From assembly GCF_003008595.1 (NCBI RefSeq), contig NZ_CP027669.1, forward strand, positions 868,001-932,000: a DNA stretch of 64,000 nucleotides, read 5' to 3'. Shown here piece by piece: positions 29,914 through 37,859 of the stretch (the stretch's first letter is position 1; every line of letters begins with the position of its first letter). The position numbers and the translations under genes are program-made. The notes under the pieces are model-generated. The model saw only the letters and a program-made list of their open reading frames with translations, had not been told where the DNA came from and made no database searches. Origin of the DNA: Simplicispira suum (GTDB taxonomy: Bacteria > Pseudomonadota > Gammaproteobacteria > Burkholderiales > Burkholderiaceae_C).

Positions 29914-31140
29914 ATGCCTGCCTTTGCCTTTGAAGCCCTCGACGCCCAGGGCCAGACGCGCACCGGCATGCTGGAAGCCGACAACGCCAAGGCCGCACGC
30001 AGCCAGCTGCGGGCCCAGGCGCTGGTTCCCCTCGATGTCTCTCCCGCCGCGCAATCGGGTGCGGCAGACGGTTCGCGCAACCCGGGCGGCTGGCTGCAGC
30101 GGCCGGTGTTTGGCAGCACGGGGCTGGCGATCTGGACGCGCCAGGTGGCGGGGCTGGTCTCCTCCGGCCTCACGCTGGAGCGCGCGCTGACGGCGCTTTC
30201 CGACGAGGCCGACGACGAACGCCAGCGCCACCTGGTGGCCGTGCTGCGCGCCGAAGTCAACGCGGGTGCGTCCTTTGCGCGGGCGCTGGCCCAGCACCCG
30301 CGCGAGTTCTCCGACATTTACTGCGCGGTGATTGGCGCGGGTGAGCACAGCGGCAAGCTCGGCCTGGTGCTGGAAAGCCTGGCAGACGACCTGGAAGAAC
30401 GCCAGGCCCTCAAGGCCAAGCTGGTGGGCGCGGCGCTGTACCCGGCCATCGTCACGGTGGTGGCCATTGCCATCGTGATCTTTCTGGTCAGCTACGTGGT
30501 GCCGCAGGTGGCCGGCGTGTTTGCGGGCTCGCGCCGCGCGCTGCCCTTTTTGACCGTAGCCATGCTGGGTATCAGCAGCGTGGTGCGCAACTACGGTTTT
30601 TGGATGTTGATTGCTATTGTTATTGGAGCTGTATGCGCCCGCCTGGCTTACGCTAAGGACGAATTTCGTTCCAAATTCGACGCTTTCTTTCTGCGCCTGC
30701 CCATGGTGGGCCGGCTGGCGCGTGGCTACAACGCGGCGCGCTTTGCCAGCACCCTGGCCATGCTGGCCGGCGCTGGCGTGCCCATTTTGAAAGCCCTGCA
30801 GGCGGCCGCCGAAACCCTGAACAACCGGGCCATGCGCGCTGACGCGCTGGACGCCCTGGTGCAGGTGCGCGAAGGCGCGCCGCTGGCTTCGGCCCTGGCG
30901 CAGAAGAAGCGCTTTCCGGGACTGCTGTCCATGTTTGCCCGCCTGGGCGAGCAGACCGGCCAGCTGCCGCTGATGCTCCAGCGCGCTGCGGTGCAGCTTT
31001 CGGCCGAAGTGCAGCGCCGCGCCATGGCCCTGGCCACGCTGCTTGAGCCACTGCTGATCGTCGCCATGGGCCTCGTGGTCATGCTGATCGTGCTGGCCGT
31101 GCTGCTGCCCATCATCCAGCTCAACCAGTTCGTCAAATAG
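29914..31140 (+). CDS. gspF: Type II secretion inner-membrane platform protein GspF
   Basis: A 408-residue polytopic protein of the GspF/PilC family with two homologous cytoplasmic domains and three membrane helices (about 170-195, 215-240 and 375-400). Typical phrases include FTRQVAGLVSSGL-like LAIWTRQVAGLVSSGLTLE and the second-copy RFASTLAMLAGAGVPILKAL. It is intact but displaced from the other gsp genes by five unrelated genes. Codons near 30605-30675 are unusually AT-rich and resemble a degenerate repeat copy. Confidence 0.94.
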   Translation: MPAFAFEALDAQGQTRTGMLEADNAKAARSQLRAQALVPLDVSPAAQSGAADGSRNPGGWLQRPVFGSTGLAIWTRQVAGLVSSGLTLERALTALSDEADDERQRHLVAVLRAEVNAGASFARALAQHPREFSDIYCAVIGAGEHSGKLGLVLESLADDLEERQALKAKLVGAALYPAIVTVVAIAIVIFLVSYVVPQVAGVFAGSRRALPFLTVAMLGISSVVRNYGFWMLIAIVIGAVCARLAYAKDEFRSKFDAFFLRLPMVGRLARGYNAARFASTLAMLAGAGVPILKALQAAAETLNNRAMRADALDALVQVREGAPLASALAQKKRFPGLLSMFARLGEQTGQLPLMLQRAAVQLSAEVQRRAMALATLLEPLLIVAMGLVVMLIVLAVLLPIIQLNQFVK

Positions 31141-31143
31141 CCT

Positions 31144-32043
31144 ATGCCCGTCAGCCTGCAAGACAAGCTCGTCGTAGCCATTTCCTCGCGCGCGCTGTTC
31201 GATTTCGAGGAAGAAAACCGCGTGTTCGACGCGCAGGATCCGCGCGCCTACATGCGGCTGCAGCAAGAGCGCCTCGCCGTCCCGGCGCGGCCGGGTGTGG
31301 CGTTTCCGCTGGTGCGCAAGCTCCTGGCCTTCAATGCCGGCGCGGCGCAACGCGTCGAAGTCGTGATGCTGTCGCGCAATGACCCGGTGACGGCGCTGCG
31401 CATTTTTCGCTCAGCGCAGAACGAAGGCCTGGCGCTGGAGCGCGGCGTATTCACCCAGGGGCGCGATCCGTTTCGCTACCTGCGGCCGCTGGGGGCGCAT
31501 TTGTTCCTCTCAGCCAACGAGCGCGACGTGAGCGAAGCCCTGCAACTGGGTTTTCCCGCTGCGCGGGTGCTCACCGAATCGGTGGCCGCCGGAATCAACT
31601 ACCCCAATGAGCTGCGCATTGCCTTTGACGGCGACGCCGTGCTGTTCTCGGACGAAGCCGAGCGCGTGTACCAGACAGGGGGGCTCGAAGCCTTTGTGAC
31701 ACACGAGACCAGCAAGGCCGCCTTGCCGCTCTCAGACGGCCCTTTCAAGCCGCTGCTGGCCGCCCTGCACCAACTCCAGCAGCAGGGCGATGCAGCGGGC
31801 ATGCGGCTGCGCATTGCGCTGGTGACAGCACGCAGCGCGCCCGCGCATGAGCGCGCGATCAACACCCTGATGAAGTGGAATCTGGCGGTGGACGAGGCGA
31901 TGTTTCTGGGCGGGCTGGAAAAGGGGCCGTTTTTGCGCGAATTCGAACCCGATTTCTTTTTTGACGACCAAACCGGCCATGTCAGCTCGGCCGCGCGCCA
32001 TGTGCCCGCTGGCCATGTGCGCAGTCTGCCGGGGGCGGCTTAG
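31144..32043 (+). CDS. Cytosolic 5'-nucleotidase (PF06189-type)
   Basis: A 299-residue protein related to the IMP/AMP-type cytosolic 5'-nucleotidases. It carries the HAD-like AFDGDAVLFSDEAE motif (about 158-171), LVTARSAPAHERAINTL and the late acidic DFFFDDQ. It should dephosphorylate nucleoside monophosphates. It begins three bases after gspF and may be co-transcribed with it. Confidence 0.88.
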   Translation: MPVSLQDKLVVAISSRALFDFEEENRVFDAQDPRAYMRLQQERLAVPARPGVAFPLVRKLLAFNAGAAQRVEVVMLSRNDPVTALRIFRSAQNEGLALERGVFTQGRDPFRYLRPLGAHLFLSANERDVSEALQLGFPAARVLTESVAAGINYPNELRIAFDGDAVLFSDEAERVYQTGGLEAFVTHETSKAALPLSDGPFKPLLAALHQLQQQGDAAGMRLRIALVTARSAPAHERAINTLMKWNLAVDEAMFLGGLEKGPFLREFEPDFFFDDQTGHVSSAARHVPAGHVRSLPGAA

Positions 32044-32053
32044 AACAAAGCGC

Positions 32054-32485
32054 TTACAGCCCCGAAGTGCGCTTGATCTTGGGGTCCGAATAGGTCAGCG
32101 GCTCGTTCTTGGCCTGCTGCGCCATGCGCTCGGCCAAGGTCACTTTATTGACGTCTTGGGCGAGTTCGATGGCGCTGCCGCTGGCGCGCCACATCGACTG
32201 AATGAATTCGATCAATTGCTTGTAAATGGGCTCTTTGGGCGGCTCCACCGGCTTTTCGATCTCTTTCTTCTCCTTGACTTCGGTCCAGTCGAGATTTTCC
32301 TTGTCGGCGGCCGAAGGCTTTTCCGGCGTCTTGACGATGGCGCCCTCGCCCAGGCGATCCATGGACTCGACCGGATTGGCGGCGTTGATGGGACGCACCG
32401 GCACCGCTCCGGACGCCCCGGTGGAGTACAGATCGGCGCCCTGGGGACGCCAGCTTGTCGATCGGTCAACAGGTGGCAGTTGCAT
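32054..32485 (-). CDS. Hypothetical protein, charged and proline-rich
   Basis: A 143-residue protein I cannot assign to a family. The N-terminal third is polar and low in structure, the middle is strongly charged (KEKKEIEKPVEPPKEP) and the C-terminal part is helical. No signal peptide or membrane segment is visible. A ribosome-binding site GAGG lies eight bases before the ATG. A sequence resembling a sigma-28 promoter lies 58 bases upstream, which hints at a role tied to motility, but nothing in the protein proves it. Confidence 0.75.
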   Translation of the reverse strand: MQLPPVDRSTSWRPQGADLYSTGASGAVPVRPINAANPVESMDRLGEGAIVKTPEKPSAADKENLDWTEVKEKKEIEKPVEPPKEPIYKQLIEFIQSMWRASGSAIELAQDVNKVTLAERMAQQAKNEPLTYSDPKIKRTSGL

Positions 32486-32542
32486 GGCAGTGGCCTCGGT
32501 AGGCTGAGGGGACGGGGTGGGCTACTCCCATCTCGTACGTCC

Positions 32543-32569
32543 ATTTCGGCGAAGTGAAGGGGAACTTAA
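32543..32569 (-). promoter_or_regulatory. Candidate sigma-28 (FliA) promoter
   Basis: On the minus strand TTAAGTTC (32562-32569), an 11-base spacer and GCCGAAAT (32543-32550) match the FliA consensus TAAAGTTT-N11-GCCGATAA at 12 of 16 positions with exact spacing. The downstream gene starts 58 bases later. Confidence 0.45.
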
Positions 32570-32631
32570 GCCCTTTTCGACGAATCACCCCAAAAATAAG
32601 GGTTTATCCCTATCAAGCCTCTCAGATAGCC

Positions 32632-33117
32632 CTAAAGAAATCGCTCCAGGAGCCGGCGCGAGCTGCGGTCCAGCGCTTCGGTGTCGGCAATGCGGTACTG
32701 GACCCCCTCGCCGCTGGCAATCAACAGGCGCGTCCGCCCGGCAAGCCGGCGGATATCCTCCTCGGCCTTCAGGGTGAGGCGGGTGTCGCCGCGATCGGTC
32801 TCTACCTGCCAGACGCTGGGGGTGGAAAAACTCGATACCGATACCAGGCGCGTGATCGTCGGAGAAAACTCCCGCATCGCCAGTTCCTCGTCGACGAGCG
32901 TGCGCAAGGCGCCGGGCAAGTCCGCCTGGCGGGCCACCCACAGCAGTTCGTGCCCGTCGTGGCCCAGCAGGGAGAGTCCTTCCTGCGGTGCAGCAATGGG
33001 AAAGGCGCGCACGGGCTGCACGCCGCTGTGCTCGCTGCCATCGGCCAGGGTCAGCACCAGGCGGCCATGCGCGTCGCGCCGCAGCTGCAACTTTGTGGGA
33101 TCAGAATGCGTATTCAT
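32632..33117 (-). CDS. DUF1854 protein associated with cyanophycin genes
   Basis: A 161-residue protein of the DUF1854 family. It is a small, beta-rich protein with SGVQPVRAFPIAAPQEGLSLLGHDGHELLWV and a C-terminal DIRRLAGRTRLLIASGEGVQYRI stretch. Its function is unknown. The family is repeatedly found beside cyanophycin synthetases and an ABC exporter, as it is here. Its ATG overlaps the stop of the ABC exporter gene (ATGA), so the two proteins are probably made together and may act together. Confidence 0.85.
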   Translation of the reverse strand: MNTHSDPTKLQLRRDAHGRLVLTLADGSEHSGVQPVRAFPIAAPQEGLSLLGHDGHELLWVARQADLPGALRTLVDEELAMREFSPTITRLVSVSSFSTPSVWQVETDRGDTRLTLKAEEDIRRLAGRTRLLIASGEGVQYRIADTEALDRSSRRLLERFL

Positions 33118-35429
33118 ACTTGGCCTGCGGGGTGGGCGGAATGGGTCAGCGCGCCTTCGGGCAGGATGCCTGCGGCCTGCGCGTCTTCCTCAGCGCGCCG
33201 CGCCTGCGCTTCGTACAGGCGCCAGTAGGCGCCCTGCCGCTCCATCAGCGCGTCGTGCGGCCCGACTTCAACGATTTCGCCCCGGTCCATCACCACCAGC
33301 CGGTCGGCCTTGCGCAGCGTGGACAGGCGGTGGGCAATGGCAATGGTGGTGCGGCCCTGGACCAGGTTGTCGAGCGCCTTCTGGATTTCCTTTTCCGTCT
33401 CGGTGTCCACGGCCGAAGTCGCTTCGTCCATGATCAGGATGCGCGGATCAATCAGCAGCGCGCGGGCAATGCTGATGCGCTGGCGCTCACCGCCCGACAG
33501 CCCCTGGCCGCGCTCGCCCACCAGCGAGTCGTAGCCATGCGCCAGCCGCAGGATGAATTCGTGCGCATGGGCAGCGCGCGCCGCCGCCACGATTTCGGCG
33601 CGCGTCGCCTCGGGTTTGCCGTAGGCAATGTTCTCGGCAATCGTGCCAAAGAACAAAAACGGCTCCTGCAGCACCAGGCCGATGTGGCGCCGGTAGTCGG
33701 CTACGGCAAAGCGGCGGATGTCGGTGCCGTCGAGCGCAATGGTCCCCTCGGTCACGTCATAAAAGCGGCAGATCAGATTCACCAGCGTACTCTTGCCCGA
33801 ACCGCTGTGGCCCACCAGCCCAATCATCTCGCCGGGGCGAATGTCCAGGTCCAGATTCTTGATGACGGCGCGGCTGCCGTAGCGAAAGCCCACGCCGCGC
33901 AGCGCAATGGCGCCCTGCACCCGCTCCATGCGCACCGGATGGACCGGCTCAGGCACGTTGCTGACGTGGTCCAGGATGTCAAAAATGCGCTTGGCGCCCG
34001 CAGCGGCCTTTTGCGTGACCGAGACAATGCGGCTCATGGAATCGAGCCGCCCATAGAAGCGTCCGATGTAAGCAATAAATGCCGTCAGCACGCCCACCGT
34101 GATCTGGCCTTTCGACACCAGCCAGATGCCAAAACCCCAGACCACCAGAAGGCCGATTTCTGTCAGCAGCGACACCGTGGGCGTGAACAGAGACCAGGTC
34201 TTGTTGAGTTTGTCATTCACCTGCAGGTTGTGCTGGTTGGCGTCGTGAAAACGCTGGGCTTCGCGCTTTTCCTGGGCGAACGCCTTGACCACGCGGATGC
34301 CCGGAATGGTGTCGGCCAGCACATTGGTGACCTCGCTCCAGACCCGGTCAATCTTCTCGAAGCCGGTGCGCAGGCGGTCGCGCACGGTGTGGATCATCCA
34401 GCCAATGAAGGGCAAGGGCACCAGCGTGACCAGCGCCAGCCAGGGATTGATCGAGAAAAGGATCGCCGCCGTCATGAAAATCATCAGCACGTCGGTGACA
34501 AAGTCGAGTGCATGCAGCGACAGGAAGACATTGATGCGGTCCGTCTCGGACCCGATGCGCGCCATCAGATCCCCGGTGCGCTTGCCGCCAAAGTAGTCCA
34601 GCGAGAGGCGCAGCAAATGCTCGTACGTCGTAGTGCGCAGGTCGGCGCCAATGCGCTCGGACACCAGGGCCAGGATGTAAGTGCGCGCCCAGCCCAACCC
34701 CCAGGCCAGCAAGGCCGACGCCAGCAAGCCGCTCAGGTACAGAAGCACCAGGCCAGGTTCAATCGTCTGCCCGTTCTGAAACGGGATCAGGATGTCATCC
34801 ATCAGCGGAATGGTCAGGTAGGGCGGCACCAGCGTCGCGGCAGTGGACGCCAGCGTGAGAAAAAAACCTGCGGCCAGCTGTTTGCGGTACGGACGCGCAA
34901 AGCGCCACAGGCGCAGCAAAACCCAGGTGGACGTCTTCGCCGGCTGAGCGCGGGCGCAGACCGGACACTCTTCGGCGTCCGGCGGCAGCTCGCTCTGGCA
35001 GACGGGACACAGTGCGTCGCCGTCCTCGGACGCGCGCGCCTCCCACCCGCCTCGCACGATCTGCCCAATGCGCTGCTCGAACTGCCGCAGCAGCCGCTGC
35101 GCCACCGGGTTCTGTGCCAGGGTAAAGCGCCACAGCGCAATGCGGCGGACGTCGTCGTGCAGTTCCAGCGTGCCGACGCCGCCATGGTCCAGCAAGCGCA
35201 GGCCCAGTCCCGGCTCCAGTGTCCACTCGCGCCACTCACGATCGTGGTTGCGTGCCATCAGGCGCTGATCGGTCAGCACCAGCAGGCCGCTGGCAAACTG
35301 CAGGGTTTCGCTGAGGTCAACCTCCAGCGTGGCGAGCACGTTTTCATCGGAGGCAAGCCGCTCGTTCAGAGCGGCGTCAGAAAAACGGGGCGCGGCGCCC
35401 AGATCGGCCGCACGGTGGTGATGTTGCAT
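33114..35429 (-). CDS. ABC exporter with N-terminal zinc-ribbon domain, cyanophycin-associated
   Basis: A 771-residue fused ABC exporter. An unusual N-terminal region (about 1-155, including VLTDQRLMARNHDREWREWTL, a PH-like pattern) is followed by a zinc ribbon CPVC-x9-CPVC (about 165-181). Six membrane helices then span about 200-480. The ATPase has Walker A GHSGSGKST, signature LSGGERQR and Walker B ILIMDEATS. It is divergent from two cyanophycin synthetase genes and coupled to DUF1854. The substrate is unknown; cyanophycin itself is an intracellular granule, so an export role is not obvious. The start at 35429 (MQHHHRAAD) is the most likely; an upstream ATG at 35552 is possible. Confidence 0.88.
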   Translation of the reverse strand: MQHHHRAADLGAAPRFSDAALNERLASDENVLATLEVDLSETLQFASGLLVLTDQRLMARNHDREWREWTLEPGLGLRLLDHGGVGTLELHDDVRRIALWRFTLAQNPVAQRLLRQFEQRIGQIVRGGWEARASEDGDALCPVCQSELPPDAEECPVCARAQPAKTSTWVLLRLWRFARPYRKQLAAGFFLTLASTAATLVPPYLTIPLMDDILIPFQNGQTIEPGLVLLYLSGLLASALLAWGLGWARTYILALVSERIGADLRTTTYEHLLRLSLDYFGGKRTGDLMARIGSETDRINVFLSLHALDFVTDVLMIFMTAAILFSINPWLALVTLVPLPFIGWMIHTVRDRLRTGFEKIDRVWSEVTNVLADTIPGIRVVKAFAQEKREAQRFHDANQHNLQVNDKLNKTWSLFTPTVSLLTEIGLLVVWGFGIWLVSKGQITVGVLTAFIAYIGRFYGRLDSMSRIVSVTQKAAAGAKRIFDILDHVSNVPEPVHPVRMERVQGAIALRGVGFRYGSRAVIKNLDLDIRPGEMIGLVGHSGSGKSTLVNLICRFYDVTEGTIALDGTDIRRFAVADYRRHIGLVLQEPFLFFGTIAENIAYGKPEATRAEIVAAARAAHAHEFILRLAHGYDSLVGERGQGLSGGERQRISIARALLIDPRILIMDEATSAVDTETEKEIQKALDNLVQGRTTIAIAHRLSTLRKADRLVVMDRGEIVEVGPHDALMERQGAYWRLYEAQARRAEEDAQAAGILPEGALTHSAHPAGQV

Positions 35430-35606
35430 CTTGATTGGAATAAGCGCGAAATGCGCAGACCCGGCAACGCCGGGCAGCAGGCGAATTTTCACCCAAACAC
35501 GCGCGGCGCTGGCAACGGTATGCTTGCCATTTTGCTTTCCCGTCATTGCCATCGCGGGGTACTTCTACGTTTGCCACAGATATTCGCCCCCTCCCTGTAG
35601 TGCCCC

Positions 35607-37835
35607 ATGACACCCTTTAAAGACATCGAACTTCTGCGTATCCACTATTTGCGTGGCCCCAATATCTGGACCTACCGGCCGGTGCTGGAGGTCTGGCTGG
35701 ACCTGGGGACGCTTGAAGACCACCCCTCACACCAGCTTGCCGGCTTCAATGAGCGGCTCACCGCCTGGTTGCCGGCGCTGATCGAGCACCACTGCGGTGT
35801 GGGCGAGCGCGGCGGCTTCCTGCAGCGCCTGCAGGAGGGCACCTGGTGCGGCCACGTGCTGGAGCACATCGTGATCGAACTGCTCAACCTGGCCGGTATG
35901 CCCACAGGCTTTGGCCAGACGCGCTCAACCAGCCAGCACGGCGTGTACCGCATGGTGTTCCGGGCGCGCGAAGAGCAGGTGGCGCGCAGCGCGCTGGCAG
36001 AGGGCCACGCGCTCATCATGGCTGCCATCAACGACCTGCCCTTTGACGTGGACGCCGCAGTGGCGCGTGTGCGCACGGTGGTGGATGACCGCTATCTTGG
36101 CCCCAGCACGGCTTGCATCGTCACTGCGGCAGCCGACCGCAGCATTCCGCACATCCGCCTCAACGACGGCAATCTGGTGCAGTTGGGCTATGGCGCAGCG
36201 CAGCGCCGCATCTGGACGGCCGAGACCGAATTCACCAGCGCCATCGCCGAAGGCATCGCCAGCGACAAAGACCTCACCAAGAGCCTGCTCAAGGCCTGCG
36301 GCGTTCCGGTGCCCGAGGGCCAGGTGGTCAGCAGCCCCGAAGCGGCCTGGGAGGCGGCTCAGGACATCGGCCTGCCCGTGGTCGTCAAACCCTCAGACGG
36401 CAACCACGCGCGCGGCGTCACGCTCGACCTGCGCAAACGAGAGGACATCGAGGCCGCGTGGCACGTGGCCGAGCCCGAAGGCAGCGAGGTCATGGTCGAG
36501 CGCTTCATTCCCGGCGACGAGCACCGCCTGCTCATCGTCGGCGGCAAGCTGGCGGCAGCGGCGCGGGGCGAATTGGTCAGCGTCACCGGCAACGGCCGCA
36601 GCACGGTGGCCGAGCTGATCGAGAGCCAGCTCAACTCCGACCCGCGCCGGGGCTATGAGGAAGAGTATCCGCTGGACCTCATTGATCCACGTGCCATGGT
36701 CACGGTACAGCTCGAACTCCAGCGCCAGGACCTGACGGCCGATTCGGTGCCCGTCGCCGGCCGCCAGGTTGTGGTGCAGCGCAACGGCAATGTCGCCGTG
36801 GACTGCACCGACGAAGTCCACCCCGAGGTGGCCTACATCGCGGCACTGGCTGCCAAAGTGGTGGGACTGGACATTGCGGGAATCGACATGGTGGCGCAGG
36901 ACATCGGCAAGCCCCTGCACACCCAGGGAGGCGCCATTGTCGAAGTCAACGCCGGCCCAGGCCTGCTGATGCACCTCAAACCCGCCGTGGGTGCGCCGCG
37001 CCCGGTCGGACAGGCGATTGCCGAGCACCTTTTCCCGCAGGTGGAAGACGGCGCTGACGGCGACCACGCCGGCCGCATTCCCATTGTGGGTGTTGCGGGA
37101 ACACGCGCCAGCGCCACCATTGCGCGGCTGGTGGCCTGGTTTCTGCACCTGGGTGGGCGCTATACGGGCCTGGCGTGCAGCCAGGGCCTGTTTTTGAACG
37201 AACGCTGCGTGGACACCCGCGCAAGCGCCCACTGGGAAGGCGCACGGCGCCTGCTGACCAGCCAGATGGTGCAAGCCGCCGTGATTGAAAACGACGCCCG
37301 CGCCATCCTGCAAGATGGCCTGGCCTATGACCGCTGCAGCGTCGGCGTGGTGACCGACATGGACGGCTGGGAAGCGCTGGCCTCCTTTGACATCCGTGCG
37401 CAGGACCAGATGCCGCGCGTGCTGCGCACCCAGGTGGACGTGGTGCTGGCCAGCGGAGCGGCGGTTCTCAATGCCGACGAACCCGAGGTGGCGGCGCTCG
37501 CCCGGCTGTGCGACGGTGCGGTGATCCTGACCTCCACCGACCCGGCCAATCCCTTGCTGGCAGCGCACCGCGCCAACGACAACGGCCGCGCTGTACTGCT
37601 GCAAGGCGGCCAGGTGCTGCTGGTGCAGGGCCCGAGCGAGAAGTCGCTGGGTGCGCTCGATCGCCTGACCCAGGGCCACGGCGACGCGCCCGTGCCGGAA
37701 CCGGCGCTGCTGGCAGCCATTGGCGCAGCCTGGGCGCTTGACATTGCTCCCGACCTGATTGCCGCTGGCATCAAGACCTTCGAGCCCGCTGCCGCTGCCG
37801 CCGGCGTGCCGCGCGTTCCGGTGCTCCCGCTCTGA
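35607..37835 (+). CDS. Cyanophycin synthetase-like protein CphA', Mur-ligase P-loop lost
   Basis: A 742-residue protein homologous to cyanophycin synthetase. The N-terminal domain and the ATP-grasp domain (VVVKPSDGNHARGVTLDL, VMVERFIPGDEHRLL) are intact, so the aspartate-adding chemistry could work. The Mur-ligase-like domain has GTRASATIARL where active enzymes have GTNGKTTTARL, losing the P-loop lysine, and the C-terminal GHNPDA-type domain is missing. This recalls cyanobacterial CphA2, which polymerises beta-aspartyl-arginine dipeptides. It lies 24 bases before the canonical cphA. The exact reaction is inference. Confidence 0.85.
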   Translation: MTPFKDIELLRIHYLRGPNIWTYRPVLEVWLDLGTLEDHPSHQLAGFNERLTAWLPALIEHHCGVGERGGFLQRLQEGTWCGHVLEHIVIELLNLAGMPTGFGQTRSTSQHGVYRMVFRAREEQVARSALAEGHALIMAAINDLPFDVDAAVARVRTVVDDRYLGPSTACIVTAAADRSIPHIRLNDGNLVQLGYGAAQRRIWTAETEFTSAIAEGIASDKDLTKSLLKACGVPVPEGQVVSSPEAAWEAAQDIGLPVVVKPSDGNHARGVTLDLRKREDIEAAWHVAEPEGSEVMVERFIPGDEHRLLIVGGKLAAAARGELVSVTGNGRSTVAELIESQLNSDPRRGYEEEYPLDLIDPRAMVTVQLELQRQDLTADSVPVAGRQVVVQRNGNVAVDCTDEVHPEVAYIAALAAKVVGLDIAGIDMVAQDIGKPLHTQGGAIVEVNAGPGLLMHLKPAVGAPRPVGQAIAEHLFPQVEDGADGDHAGRIPIVGVAGTRASATIARLVAWFLHLGGRYTGLACSQGLFLNERCVDTRASAHWEGARRLLTSQMVQAAVIENDARAILQDGLAYDRCSVGVVTDMDGWEALASFDIRAQDQMPRVLRTQVDVVLASGAAVLNADEPEVAALARLCDGAVILTSTDPANPLLAAHRANDNGRAVLLQGGQVLLVQGPSEKSLGALDRLTQGHGDAPVPEPALLAAIGAAWALDIAPDLIAAGIKTFEPAAAAAGVPRVPVLPL

Positions 37836-37859
37836 CATCCTCTTCCCTCGAAAGACTCC

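Noticed and set aside
32988..35600. 870-codon frame opposite the ABC exporter
   Set aside because: It is a shadow of the exporter and DUF1854 genes, whose motifs are unambiguous on the other strand.
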